A stretch of 59,777 bases of DNA from a virus, in the IMG/VR virus record IMGVR_UViG_3300025141_017126, positions 1 through 59,777 of that record; one strand, 5' to 3'. Below, piece after piece: positions 1 through 6,851 of this stretch. A program made the translations under genes and the position numbers. Below the pieces are notes generated by a model, which saw only the letters and a program-made list of their open reading frames with translations, was not told the DNA's origin and searched no databases. How positions within the stretch are numbered: the first letter of the stretch is position 1; each line of letters begins with the position of its first letter.

Positions 1-903
1 TCATTTTGGTTCAATAATAATATTATCTGATAAAGCAATATTTTTACCAAAAGTTGCGTCAACAACAATAACAGCTTTACGGTCAAAATATCGTAATTCT
101 TCCAAAGTGATAGCACAACATATTACCAGATAATTAACAGAGCCATTAGCATCCGTAATTCTATCACGAATATGTTCTTTAATGTCTGGAATAGAGGGTC
201 CCGTCATGGCGTTGCCGAAATGATCGAGATAGGTGCCCTTTTGAATCCATTCGTCTATTTCTTTTAATGACTCATAGATTGATCTAGCATCCTTCCTTTC
301 GGACTCACTTAAACGTTCTAATCGCGAACTAGAAGCTAAACCATCTGATTCTCTCACGATTGGAGTCATTATCATTTTAATAGGAAAATTAAAATCGGTA
401 ATCATGAACTGAGCTTCCAAATTTTGAAAAATATCTTTTTGTCCCATCATAATTATATCAGGCATCATCATATTAAAATCTTTTATATTTGATTTACTAA
501 TACCAGGGTTTACGAAGTGGACACCGGGGTACTTTTTTCTTAACTTTTTAATATTAGAATGTATCTGATTAGTTTGTGAAATATATACCTTACGCATATC
601 AGGGTGAAAAAAAATGTCTACTCCATGCTTTTCACATAATTCTAAATCTTTATCAAGTTGTTCTGTTCGATATTTTTCCAAGTATTCATCATAGCTATAA
701 AGTTCTTGTTTAAATTGATGATAAGGATCAATGTGGTCAATATTTAATACTACCTCATCTGCATTTTCTTTAGCTACATCTACTAACTGCATATGACCTT
801 TATGTAAAAATCCAGTAGTACTAACATTAGCGAGTATCTTACCCTTACTTTTTAATTGTATTGAGTATTGTTGCATTTCTTCTATTGATTCTATAATTTT
901 CAT
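1..903 (-). CDS. panC: Pantothenate synthetase (pantoate--beta-alanine ligase)
   Basis: It would condense pantoate and beta-alanine with ATP to make pantothenate, the coenzyme A precursor, in the cytoplasm. The 300-residue protein has the nucleotidyltransferase HxGH-type signature (LHKGH, about residues 33-37), the GQKD motif near residue 155, the family's RESDGLASSSR block near 185, and a C-terminal end resembling the family's FGKxRLIDN. Length fits the bacterial enzyme (about 280-300). I chose the ATG at 903 because GAGGA lies just upstream; an in-frame GTG at 915 is possible. A consensus promoter and a terminator hairpin lie upstream. It is an auxiliary metabolic gene. Family assignment is firm; activity is inferred. 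Confidence 0.9.
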   Translation of the reverse strand: MKIIESIEEMQQYSIQLKSKGKILANVSTTGFLHKGHMQLVDVAKENADEVVLNIDHIDPYHQFKQELYSYDEYLEKYRTEQLDKDLELCEKHGVDIFFHPDMRKVYISQTNQIHSNIKKLRKKYPGVHFVNPGISKSNIKDFNMMMPDIIMMGQKDIFQNLEAQFMITDFNFPIKMIMTPIVRESDGLASSSRLERLSESERKDARSIYESLKEIDEWIQKGTYLDHFGNAMTGPSIPDIKEHIRDRITDANGSVNYLVICCAITLEELRYFDRKAVIVVDATFGKNIALSDNIIIEPK

Positions 904-915
904 TTTATTCCTCAC

Positions 916-947
916 AAAAAAAATCCTTATTCATTAGAATAAGGATT
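916..947 (-). terminator. Intrinsic terminator or attenuator before panC
   Basis: A perfect 11-bp stem (922-932 with 937-947, loop ATTA) is followed on the minus strand by eight T residues (923-916). It lies between the panC promoter and the panC start. It could end transcripts from upstream genes or attenuate panC. Confidence 0.8.
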
Positions 948-976
948 CATATAAATAAACTTATTCCTTATACTAA

Positions 977-1005
977 ATTATAGTACAAGGTTAAGCAAAT
1001 GTCAA
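977..1005 (-). promoter_or_regulatory. Consensus sigma70 promoter for panC
   Basis: On the minus strand, TTGACA (1005-1000), a 17-bp spacer and TATAAT (982-977) match the full consensus. The predicted start is near 970, giving a short leader that contains the terminator hairpin at 947-922. Confidence 0.8.
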
Positions 1006-1011
1006 GCAGAA

Positions 1012-1215
1012 TTATACATTAGCGTTTAGTAACGACCTACTAGAACTCACAGAATTTGCTAGCAAGATTTGAAATAAATTTTCATCAGCTGGATAAATAA
1101 TATCACAATTTTCACATAAAGTGGTATTGTGAGGTAAAAATTTACCTGCTTTAATCCAAGTATGCTGTGGTGTACCACATTTTGGGCATCTTACATAAGC
1201 AGTGTAAACACTCAT
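1012..1215 (-). CDS. Small zinc-ribbon protein, unknown function
   Basis: A 67-residue protein with two CxxC pairs (CPKC and CENC) spaced as in a zinc ribbon, so it probably binds one zinc ion. The ATG at 1215 overlaps the TGA of the preceding gene (ATGA), implying translational coupling; an upstream in-frame GTG is less likely. It is the last gene of the lysis-like operon before the terminator at 947-916. No specific function can be assigned. Confidence 0.6.
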   Translation of the reverse strand: MSVYTAYVRCPKCGTPQHTWIKAGKFLPHNTTLCENCDIIYPADENLFQILLANSVSSSRSLLNANV

Positions 1216-1691
1216 TCCCAAATTTCCCACCAATTGGAAGTAGAATTTGTATTCGAGTTTTCTATCTCTTTCTTTTTATCTTTATATTCTTCATGAGATT
1301 TATCAATATTATCATTTTGGTTAATGTAATATTGTTGATAAGCTATAATAATAGCTTTCTGCTGTTCAACTAATTGTTTAATTTTAGCTAAATTTAAACT
1401 AAGGGATTCATACCCTGCGTCAGATACTCCAAATACTACTGGGTCATATTTTTTCTTTTCTAATTCTTTAAAAACTTCCTCAATATTATTTTCGGTAACT
1501 AAAATCCACTCCACTGACTCCAAATTTACTTTTGTAACTGAAGGTAACTGAAGTGGGACTTTTTCTACAGGAGTAGTTAGAATATCTAATTTTTTAACAC
1601 TACTGCCACATGCTGAAATACTAATTCCCAATATAATTAGGATTAGCCACAGAGGGGCATGCTTTGTTAAGCTGGCTAGGTTTAGCAGCAT
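1212..1691 (-). CDS. Lipoprotein, candidate outer-membrane spanin (Rz1-like)
   Basis: A 159-residue protein with an N-terminal hydrophobic segment ending in a lipobox (ISAC, about residues 25-28), so it should be lipid-anchored. The rest is soluble, with a central glutamine-rich helical region and a charged C-terminus. The first 71 nt overlap the end of the next gene upstream in another frame; that gene encodes an N-terminally anchored coiled-coil protein. Overlapping Rz/Rz1-type pairs are the classic spanin arrangement, which fuses inner and outer membranes at the end of lysis. At 159 aa it is longer than typical Rz1, so the role is inferred from architecture. Confidence 0.5.
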   Translation of the reverse strand: MLLNLASLTKHAPLWLILIILGISISACGSSVKKLDILTTPVEKVPLQLPSVTKVNLESVEWILVTENNIEEVFKELEKKKYDPVVFGVSDAGYESLSLNLAKIKQLVEQQKAIIIAYQQYYINQNDNIDKSHEEYKDKKKEIENSNTNSTSNWWEIWE

Positions 1692-2100
1692 CTAATTCCT
1701 CTTTCGTGTGAGATGCTCCACTTAGTAACTCAAAACATCTAAAACTTTGGTCCGTTCCCTTATCAATAATTCTTTCTATTGATTTTGGTTTAGCAGCTGC
1801 GAGTTTTCCGATATCTCGCTGACCTAAAAGTTTACTTACTTTATTAAATTTCCCTCTTAAATCGTCTACTTCTTTTCGAGCTTCTACAAATTTTAAATTA
1901 GTTTCTGCAACTATGGTATGTGCTTTTTGAGCATCTTCTAAATGTTGTTCAATAGTTTCTTTTTGAGTTTGCACTGAAACTTCTAACTTAGCGTTATTTT
2001 CTTGTAAAACAGCTAATTTCTTTTGGCTGTCTTGATAATACCAGTAGAAACCACCCAAAACAACTGCCATAACTACAATCATTATCATAGCTATTTTCAT
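1621..2100 (-). CDS. Membrane-anchored coiled-coil protein, candidate inner-membrane spanin (Rz-like)
   Basis: 159 residues with one N-terminal transmembrane helix (residues 3-22), then a long coiled-coil stretch (about 28-95) and a C-terminal domain with two cysteines. Topology and length match i-spanins. Its 3' end overlaps the lipoprotein gene by 71 nt in another frame. Small hydrophobic proteins upstream on the same strand could be holins. No endolysin is adjacent; a candidate M15 endolysin lies at 55.3 kb. Sequence identity to a named spanin was not recognised. Confidence 0.5.
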   Translation of the reverse strand: MKIAMIMIVVMAVVLGGFYWYYQDSQKKLAVLQENNAKLEVSVQTQKETIEQHLEDAQKAHTIVAETNLKFVEARKEVDDLRGKFNKVSKLLGQRDIGKLAAAKPKSIERIIDKGTDQSFRCFELLSGASHTKEELDAAKPSQLNKACPSVANPNYIGN

Positions 2101-2101
2101 T

Positions 2102-2389
2102 TTATTTTCGCCTCTTTTTCATCTTTCTATAATATAAAGTTTTATGATTATCATACCAATATTTACTTGAGTTTCTTAAAGTATCATTAGCTGATCGTAT
2201 ATATTCGATTTCGTTTTTAATTAAGCTACCTAACTCGTCAGCTACAGATTTTTTTTCATCTATTACTAAGCTAGATAAATCATCAACAACTTCTAATATA
2301 CGATCAAGATAAGCACAAGTTTCTGGTGGAACTCCGGGACTATCTTTTTTAATTTTTGCGAATCTAGCATCTTGAGTTTTAGAAGCCAT
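2102..2389 (-). CDS. Hypothetical charged helical protein
   Basis: 95 residues, charged and predicted helical, with a strongly basic C-terminus (KMKKRRK). It ends 1 nt before the spanin-like gene, so it is in the same operon. No family was recognised. Confidence 0.55.
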   Translation of the reverse strand: MASKTQDARFAKIKKDSPGVPPETCAYLDRILEVVDDLSSLVIDEKKSVADELGSLIKNEIEYIRSANDTLRNSSKYWYDNHKTLYYRKMKKRRK

Positions 2390-2464
2390 ACATAACCTTC
2401 ATATAATATAAAAAATGACTTTAGCCACCATCTTAACCATTATTATGGCTGTACTAGTGAAAGG

Positions 2465-2644
2465 TTAGGATCTATCCTTCCACCAGAAGTGAATAACAGC
2501 CCAAACAATGGCTGCTATGGTAGCGGTTTTTATTAAACCAAAGCCGCCTATTAAACTGATTAAAGCGACAGCTGCTACAATTATTGCGTTCCAAGAACTT
2601 TTTTCTTGAAACCTTTCTTTAACCCAGTTAAAGATAGTTCTCAT
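2465..2644 (-). CDS. Small membrane protein, holin candidate
   Basis: A 59-residue open frame from ATG at 2644 to TAA at 2465. An amphipathic N-terminus (RTIFNWVKERFQEK) is followed by about 35 hydrophobic residues, either one long or two short membrane helices, and a basic end (WWKDRS). It sits in the gap between another small membrane protein and the spanin-like pair, so a holin or lysis-accessory role is possible. Evidence is size, hydrophobicity and position only. Confidence 0.5.
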   Translation of the reverse strand: MRTIFNWVKERFQEKSSWNAIIVAAVALISLIGGFGLIKTATIAAIVWAVIHFWWKDRS

Positions 2645-2661
2645 TTAAAAAGATTTTCCTT

Positions 2662-2907
2662 TTAATCGTTATTATGTCGGAACAGCCAAATTACAATACC
2701 TACAGTAATTAGGCCAACGAGACCAGCACTTCCTAAACCAGCAACGATATCAGTGATATTACCTACAATATCACCATTTTCGCCGCCAATAAAAGGAATA
2801 CTATTCCCAAACAAAACTTGCCACACGATTCCTAGTGTTACAAGTGTTAGACTGATGGCTGTGATCCCTTTGATCCAGCCGCCTACCTTGCTTGTCCAAT
2901 CTCCCAT
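2662..2907 (-). CDS. Small two-helix membrane protein, holin-like
   Basis: 81 residues with two hydrophobic helices (about 12-33 and 53-76) joined by a glycine-rich acidic loop and ending in RHNND. A good ribosome binding site (AAGGAGATATA) precedes the ATG. Size and topology fit a class II holin, and it begins a run of small membrane and spanin-like genes. Family identity is not certain. Confidence 0.55.
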   Translation of the reverse strand: MGDWTSKVGGWIKGITAISLTLVTLGIVWQVLFGNSIPFIGGENGDIVGNITDIVAGLGSAGLVGLITVGIVIWLFRHNND

Positions 2908-2978
2908 ATTATATCTCCTTTAATTAGTAAAATTTGGCAACTAAAGTCATTTATTTCTGTTTTTTTCTAATTCTTATA

Positions 2979-3296
2979 TTAAACATTAAAAGACTCTCCG
3001 CATCCACATGCAGATTTAATGTTAGGATTTTCAATTTTTAATGAACTACCGAAAAGATCGGTGTTATAATCAATGACAAGACCTGCTAAATAAAGCAAAC
3101 TCATACCATCTACAAATAAATTATTTTTATCATCCAGAGGAAATTTTTCATCATCCATTAATTCCTCATCAATTAACTGCCAATCATAAGTAAATCCAGA
3201 ACATCCTCCACCTTTTACTCCTAACTTGACTTTTTTCTCATTGGAAGTAATTATATTTACAAGATGTTTTTTAGCAGAATCAGTAATTTGAATCAT
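2979..3296 (-). CDS. A-type iron-sulfur cluster carrier (IscA/ErpA/HesB family)
   Basis: A 105-residue protein of normal family length that would accept and pass on Fe-S clusters to apo-enzymes. The three family cysteines are present: Cys32 in GGGCSGF and Cys97/Cys99 in SACGCGESF. It overlaps the 3' end of the preceding small gene by 17 nt. A second Fe-S assembly protein (Nfu type) occurs at 45.05 kb. Which member of the family it copies (IscA, ErpA or SufA) cannot be told. Confidence 0.9.
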   Translation of the reverse strand: MIQITDSAKKHLVNIITSNEKKVKLGVKGGGCSGFTYDWQLIDEELMDDEKFPLDDKNNLFVDGMSLLYLAGLVIDYNTDLFGSSLKIENPNIKSACGCGESFNV

Positions 3297-3489
3297 TATT
3301 CTCTTTATACTTATGATATATTTGCATTATGCGTTCCCATCTACGAGTGGTTAATTTCCCATATTTTTTTTGTGCTGATAAACAATCCCTAATAATTTTT
3401 CTTTCAATTGGAATTAAATCACAGAAAAGAAAAAAGTTTTCAAGACTTTTAGATATATAATTTTTATTATACTTAACCTCTCTCCTCAT
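3280..3489 (-). CDS. Hypothetical basic protein
   Basis: 69 residues, basic and aromatic-rich, between the PD-(D/E)XK nuclease gene (8 nt away) and the IscA gene (17-nt overlap). The tight packing supports it being real. No family was recognised. Confidence 0.5.
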   Translation of the reverse strand: MRREVKYNKNYISKSLENFFLFCDLIPIERKIIRDCLSAQKKYGKLTTRRWERIMQIYHKYKENNDSNY

Positions 3490-3497
3490 AGCAATAA

Positions 3498-4157
3498 TTA
3501 TTTTTCCAAATTCAACTTATAAAATTGTTTAATCCTGTATTTTAAATCAGGGACATGCACAACAGCATTTGTTTCAAAAATTTGGGGTTCATTATTTTCC
3601 ACTGTAATCGCAATAACAATTTTTTTGATATTAGTATTATACAATTCATTATGAGCGTAGGCGTAACCTGCACATTGTAAAAAATAGTCTTTAATTTGTT
3701 TAATATATTTCTTTTTTCGAGAAGTTTTAAAATCAATAATAGCAGGAATACCTTTCCACTCGCCTACCATATCTGTACGTCCTGCAAATTGTAAATCTTT
3801 ACTCCATAGTACTAACTCTTGACCCCAAATATTAGTAACTCCACTTTTAACTAATTTAATTAGGTCTTTAGTCATTTGGATTACGTCTGAAGATTCCTTA
3901 GCTAAATCCCCATAGATTTCTTCTTCATTAAAGAACTTTTCAGCGTATTCGTGAACTAAAGTTCCTCTATCTGTTGCTTCTTTTGATATACGAGCTGCTT
4001 CTTCTTCTCCAACTTTATCTTTCCAAGCCTGTAACCAAACTTGGTTGGAAGTTTTTCCTAAAATAGTAGTTATGGAAGGAAATTTACCATCAGGGGTAAA
4101 ATACGTCCTTCCAGAAGGTAAAGTTTCTGATTCTATATCATGTATGTAATTATGCAT
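3498..4157 (-). CDS. PD-(D/E)XK nuclease, RecB/Cas4-like exonuclease
   Basis: 219 residues. The core motif is visible as GRTDMVGEW followed by IIDFKTSRKKK and a QCAGYAYA helix: D (about residue 129), D-x-K (about 142-144) and the QxxxY motif that marks RecB-like exonucleases. An upstream His-containing helix (RGTLVHEYAE) fits the family. Such proteins degrade or process DNA ends. Its ATG overlaps the stop of a 14-codon ORF (TAATG). T4-like marine phages commonly carry a related exonuclease. Confidence 0.8.
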   Translation of the reverse strand: MHNYIHDIESETLPSGRTYFTPDGKFPSITTILGKTSNQVWLQAWKDKVGEEEAARISKEATDRGTLVHEYAEKFFNEEEIYGDLAKESSDVIQMTKDLIKLVKSGVTNIWGQELVLWSKDLQFAGRTDMVGEWKGIPAIIDFKTSRKKKYIKQIKDYFLQCAGYAYAHNELYNTNIKKIVIAITVENNEPQIFETNAVVHVPDLKYRIKQFYKLNLEK

Positions 4158-4201
4158 TAATTATTCATATCAATATTAAAAATCCAATTAAAATATTTCA
4201 T
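4157..4201 (-). CDS. Possible 14-codon leader ORF upstream of the nuclease
   Basis: ATG at 4201 is preceded by AGGAG (4215-4211) at ideal spacing and encodes MKYFNWIFNIDMNN. Its TAA overlaps the ATG of the nuclease gene (TAATG). The nuclease gene has no clear ribosome binding site of its own, so translational coupling through this ORF is plausible. Confidence 0.35.
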   Translation of the reverse strand: MKYFNWIFNIDMNN

Positions 4202-4227
4202 TGTTATATACTCCTGAACTTAGCTGT

Positions 4228-4256
4228 ATAGTAACACAGTAATCAGCATTTGGCAA
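4228..4256 (-). promoter_or_regulatory. Sigma70-like promoter for the nuclease operon
   Basis: On the minus strand TTGCCA (4256-4251), a 17-bp spacer and TACTAT (4233-4228). The predicted start near 4221 lies just upstream of the AGGAG of the 14-codon ORF. Confidence 0.5.
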
Positions 4257-4264
4257 GGAGTATT

Positions 4265-5179
4265 TCAACTTATCAGCTTTTTACGTAAATAACTAGGAAT
4301 AGCTGGTTTAAAGTAAGGAGTTAAACGATTTCGTAACTGAACACATTTCTTTTTATGGTAATCATTGAGTATCGCTAATCTTACTCCTCCGAGTGGGTTT
4401 TGATGAAATAATTCAGGATCATCTATTTGATAACTAGTTAAATTACTACAAATTTTATGTACAATATCCGTATTTACAGTATATTCTACATTATTCTTAC
4501 CCCAGATAGCAAATAAATAAAACTCATTTATTTCCTCTTTAAATTTCCACACTTTATCCTGATATAAACTTATAATATTTGATATTAAATTGTAATTGCC
4601 CAGCCTATCAACATCTCCCATCCTTAAATGAACCTCAATTATAGTCGTAGGTTCTTGTCCAATTGTTTCCAAACAAATGCATCCAGTATAATTTTTTAAA
4701 TGTTTTTTTATCCAATCATAAACATATAGAATAATTGAATTTTTAGGAATAGATACTTCCCAGTAGTCAAACATTCCATTTCCAATAGGGTAGCCTTTAA
4801 AAGTTATAGACCACAGGGGTACTCCATTTAAAACTATGATATCGTGACTTAAGTGTATACCTTCTATCCATTTCATCCATAAACATCCTGGATGACGACA
4901 CGTTTCCAACTCCTTAGAGCTATTAATTTTTCTAGCTTCAACTCCTCCACCAAACATATTATATATAGGTTTAACAACAACAGGGTATTTAGTAGGAGTG
5001 ACTCCTATAGGTCCACAATCTACGTTTTGTGATAATGCAATATTTAATTTGTTATAAACCCAATTTTCATTTTCATAGTATAACCACGCAGAATCATCTG
5101 TAGTAGGAATATCTACTACAGGGTCTTTTAATTCTTCATAACATCTTAGAACTTTTGGGTTATATCCTATAAATGGCAT
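4265..5179 (-). CDS. ATP-grasp-like protein
   Basis: About 304 residues. The segment YPVVVKPIYNMFGGGVEAR resembles the ATP-grasp lysine plus glycine-rich loop, and IIEVHLRMGD resembles the late metal/ATP-binding strand. ATP-grasp enzymes join a carboxylate to an amine or thiol; the substrate here is unknown. I chose the ATG at 5179 because an in-frame ATG at 5203 lies inside the stem of the Hsp20 terminator; neither has a clear ribosome binding site. It would be co-transcribed only if that terminator is read through. Confidence 0.6.
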   Translation of the reverse strand: MPFIGYNPKVLRCYEELKDPVVDIPTTDDSAWLYYENENWVYNKLNIALSQNVDCGPIGVTPTKYPVVVKPIYNMFGGGVEARKINSSKELETCRHPGCLWMKWIEGIHLSHDIIVLNGVPLWSITFKGYPIGNGMFDYWEVSIPKNSIILYVYDWIKKHLKNYTGCICLETIGQEPTTIIEVHLRMGDVDRLGNYNLISNIISLYQDKVWKFKEEINEFYLFAIWGKNNVEYTVNTDIVHKICSNLTSYQIDDPELFHQNPLGGVRLAILNDYHKKKCVQLRNRLTPYFKPAIPSYLRKKLIS

Positions 5180-5186
5180 AATAAAT

Positions 5187-5213
5187 AAAAAAAGGGGGCG
5201 CAAGCCCCCTTTT
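5187..5213 (-). terminator. Intrinsic terminator after hsp20
   Basis: A stem of GGGGGC/GCCCCC (5194-5199 with 5204-5209, extended by A-T pairs), loop GCAA, is followed on the minus strand by seven T residues (5193-5187). Confidence 0.85.
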
Positions 5214-5231
5214 AGATATGTGTTGTGGTTT

Positions 5232-5672
5232 TTAAGAAGCGAGTTTAATAATTCGTTCTTTTTTCTCTTCAGGAGTTATTTTTTCTAAAGAAATTGAAAG
5301 AATACCATCTTTCAATGATCCTCCTTTAATAATTACATCATCTGCAACATTAAAAGTTCTAGTAAAACTCCTATTAGCAATACCGTGATGTAAAAAAGAG
5401 TCAGTTTCTTTTTCTTCTTTGTTCCCCACAATCGAGAGAGTATTATTTGCATATTTAACCTCAACGTCCTTCTCAGTAAAACCTGCTACTGCAAGTTCAA
5501 TTGAATATTTACTTCCATCTTCAGATTTATAAATATTATAAGGTGGGTAATTTGGAAGTGCTGTATAAGAATCTTCTATAAATTTATCCATAAGCGTAAA
5601 TATATTATCAAATCCTACAGTTTGGCGTCTAAGAGGCGCCCAGTCAAAATGCGTAACTAATGTATCAACCAT
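5232..5672 (-). CDS. Small heat shock protein Hsp20 (alpha-crystallin family)
   Basis: 146 residues, an ATP-independent holdase chaperone. The N-terminal part resembles IbpA-type Hsp20 (FDNIFTLMDKF). The alpha-crystallin domain spans about residues 45-140, with the AVAGFTEKDVEV strand, a NRSFTRTFNV segment and the LKDGILSISLEK end of the domain. Phage Hsp20 genes are known in T4-like marine phages, where a role in virion assembly or stress is assumed. It has its own promoter, terminator and a leader resembling a ROSE RNA thermometer. Confidence 0.92.
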   Translation of the reverse strand: MVDTLVTHFDWAPLRRQTVGFDNIFTLMDKFIEDSYTALPNYPPYNIYKSEDGSKYSIELAVAGFTEKDVEVKYANNTLSIVGNKEEKETDSFLHHGIANRSFTRTFNVADDVIIKGGSLKDGILSISLEKITPEEKKERIIKLAS

Positions 5673-5742
5673 GTTTTTTCTCCTTTATAAGCAAGATTAA
5701 TATCGGGAATCCAATTTATGCAATTCCCTATGGGTTATTCCA
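5673..5742 (-). promoter_or_regulatory. Hsp20 leader with ROSE-like RNA thermometer hairpin
   Basis: The predicted leader is about 70 nt. Its 3' end has TTGCT (5694-5690) facing AGGA of the Shine-Dalgarno sequence (5684-5681) across loop TATAA, with one bulged G and an extra outer C-G pair. This is the UYGCU/AGGA pairing that defines ROSE elements. A second hairpin, GGGAAT/ATTCCC (5705-5710 with 5723-5728), lies upstream. Confidence 0.5.
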
Positions 5743-5748
5743 TATTTT

Positions 5749-5777
5749 ATATTACACTAATTTTAAATAATTAGCAA
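5749..5777 (-). promoter_or_regulatory. Promoter for hsp20
   Basis: Minus strand TTGCTA (5777-5772), 17-bp spacer, TAATAT (5754-5749). It resembles other TTGCT-type promoters in the window (12334, 32712, 35192). Confidence 0.6.
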
Positions 5778-5794
5778 GTTAAATATTACTTTAA

Positions 5795-6757
5795 TTAGAG
5801 TCCGTTAGGAACAATAACATAATGTATAATTAATACTATTCCTATAGATACTAAAAGTCCAACAAGCATTTTTATAAAATCTTTAGCAATAATAGGAAAG
5901 ACATATTTAAATTTATAATCTTGCATTATAGTAGAAATGGCTAACTCTCTACCACAAAGTAATCCAACAAATACCCACGTTGTACTCATAGGAATGTCAT
6001 TATATTGTTTAAAAAATAACAGGATAAAAGCATATACTAAGTCAATAATAGTAGCTGATCTCACATATCGAGTTCCTGTTTTTTCTAAAACAATTTTTTG
6101 AATTCTACCGCCTTTTTCATAGAACATATATCCTAGAAAAACGATAAAAATACCAGATGCAGCTAACATCCATTCTACTGGAACAGACCTTGGTAAAAAT
6201 ACTGCAATATTTGCTAAATCATGAGAAAGCCATGTATACCATAAAAAACCAGTAGTACACCATTGTCCTATTCGCCAGTACTTAATATTTTTTTCTTTAA
6301 CTTTGTCTGCTTTTTCATCTATTAAACGTTCAATACCAAACCAAAGAACATATGCAACTACAGCAGCAATCGCATACCCCATAATAGATTTAACTAACAT
6401 TTTTTCTAAAATAAAAGTGCTAGCAAAAGCCGAAAGAACTAAGAAAGTAGTAGAAACTGGGATTCCTACTCGGGTTAAGGCTAATAGGATAAGTGGAGCT
6501 AAAGCATGATACCATTGAGTCTCAATCCAGGGAATTTTATTTAATCTTCCAAAAGATATATCCCCATCATTTACTGACCATCCATACCATAACGTAAATA
6601 AAAGAACAGATGAAGCAGCAACCCATAACCAGTACCATTTAAATCTTTGGGAATTAGAAGCAATCCAAGTTCCCAAAGTTTGAACACTATCATTTGCGAC
6701 AACAGAATAGGCAGCAAATAAAAAACCAACTGTCATCCATAACATTGTTACATCCAT
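5795..6757 (-). CDS. PiT-family inorganic phosphate permease
   Basis: A 320-residue polytopic membrane protein. The two inverted PiT signature regions are visible: ANDSVQTLGT (about 22-31) with GIPVSTTF (about 98-105), and SHDLANIAVFLPR (about 178-190) with DIPMSTTWVFVG (about 254-265). PiT proteins import phosphate (as metal phosphate) using an ion gradient across the inner membrane. It is shorter than E. coli PitA (499 aa), lacking the long central loop, as in compact family members. A sulfate permease of the same family (CysP) cannot be excluded. A porin gene lies just upstream and a Pho-box-like repeat lies between them. Confidence 0.85.
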   Translation of the reverse strand: MDVTMLWMTVGFLFAAYSVVANDSVQTLGTWIASNSQRFKWYWLWVAASSVLLFTLWYGWSVNDGDISFGRLNKIPWIETQWYHALAPLILLALTRVGIPVSTTFLVLSAFASTFILEKMLVKSIMGYAIAAVVAYVLWFGIERLIDEKADKVKEKNIKYWRIGQWCTTGFLWYTWLSHDLANIAVFLPRSVPVEWMLAASGIFIVFLGYMFYEKGGRIQKIVLEKTGTRYVRSATIIDLVYAFILLFFKQYNDIPMSTTWVFVGLLCGRELAISTIMQDYKFKYVFPIIAKDFIKMLVGLLVSIGIVLIIHYVIVPNGL

Positions 6758-6791
6758 TATAACAATTTTCCCTCTCTTTTTAATAAATTAA

Positions 6792-6809
6792 TGTTACAAT
6801 TTTGTTACG
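6792..6809 (-). promoter_or_regulatory. Pho-box-like direct repeat upstream of the PiT gene
   Basis: On the minus strand CGTAACA, AAAT, TGTAACA: two 7-mers in an 11-bp phase with an AT-rich 4-bp gap, the geometry of PhoB half-sites. The repeat lies 35 bp upstream of the PiT start. The 7-mers only partly match the enteric CTGTCAT consensus. Confidence 0.3.
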
Positions 6810-6819
6810 ATTTAAAAAT

Positions 6820-6845
6820 AAAAAAGCCCCTTTCGGGGCTTTTTT
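6820..6845 (-). terminator. Intrinsic terminator after the porin gene
   Basis: Stem GCCCC/GGGGC (6826-6830 with 6835-6839), extended by A/T pairs, with a T tract on the minus strand (6825-6820) directly after the porin stop. The opposite strand also carries a T tract, so it may act in both directions. Confidence 0.85.
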
Positions 6846-6851
6846 AGGTTA

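Noticed and set aside
1167-1373. Plus-strand open frame opposite the lipoprotein gene
   Set aside because: It lies antisense to well-supported overlapping genes and lacks a ribosome binding site.
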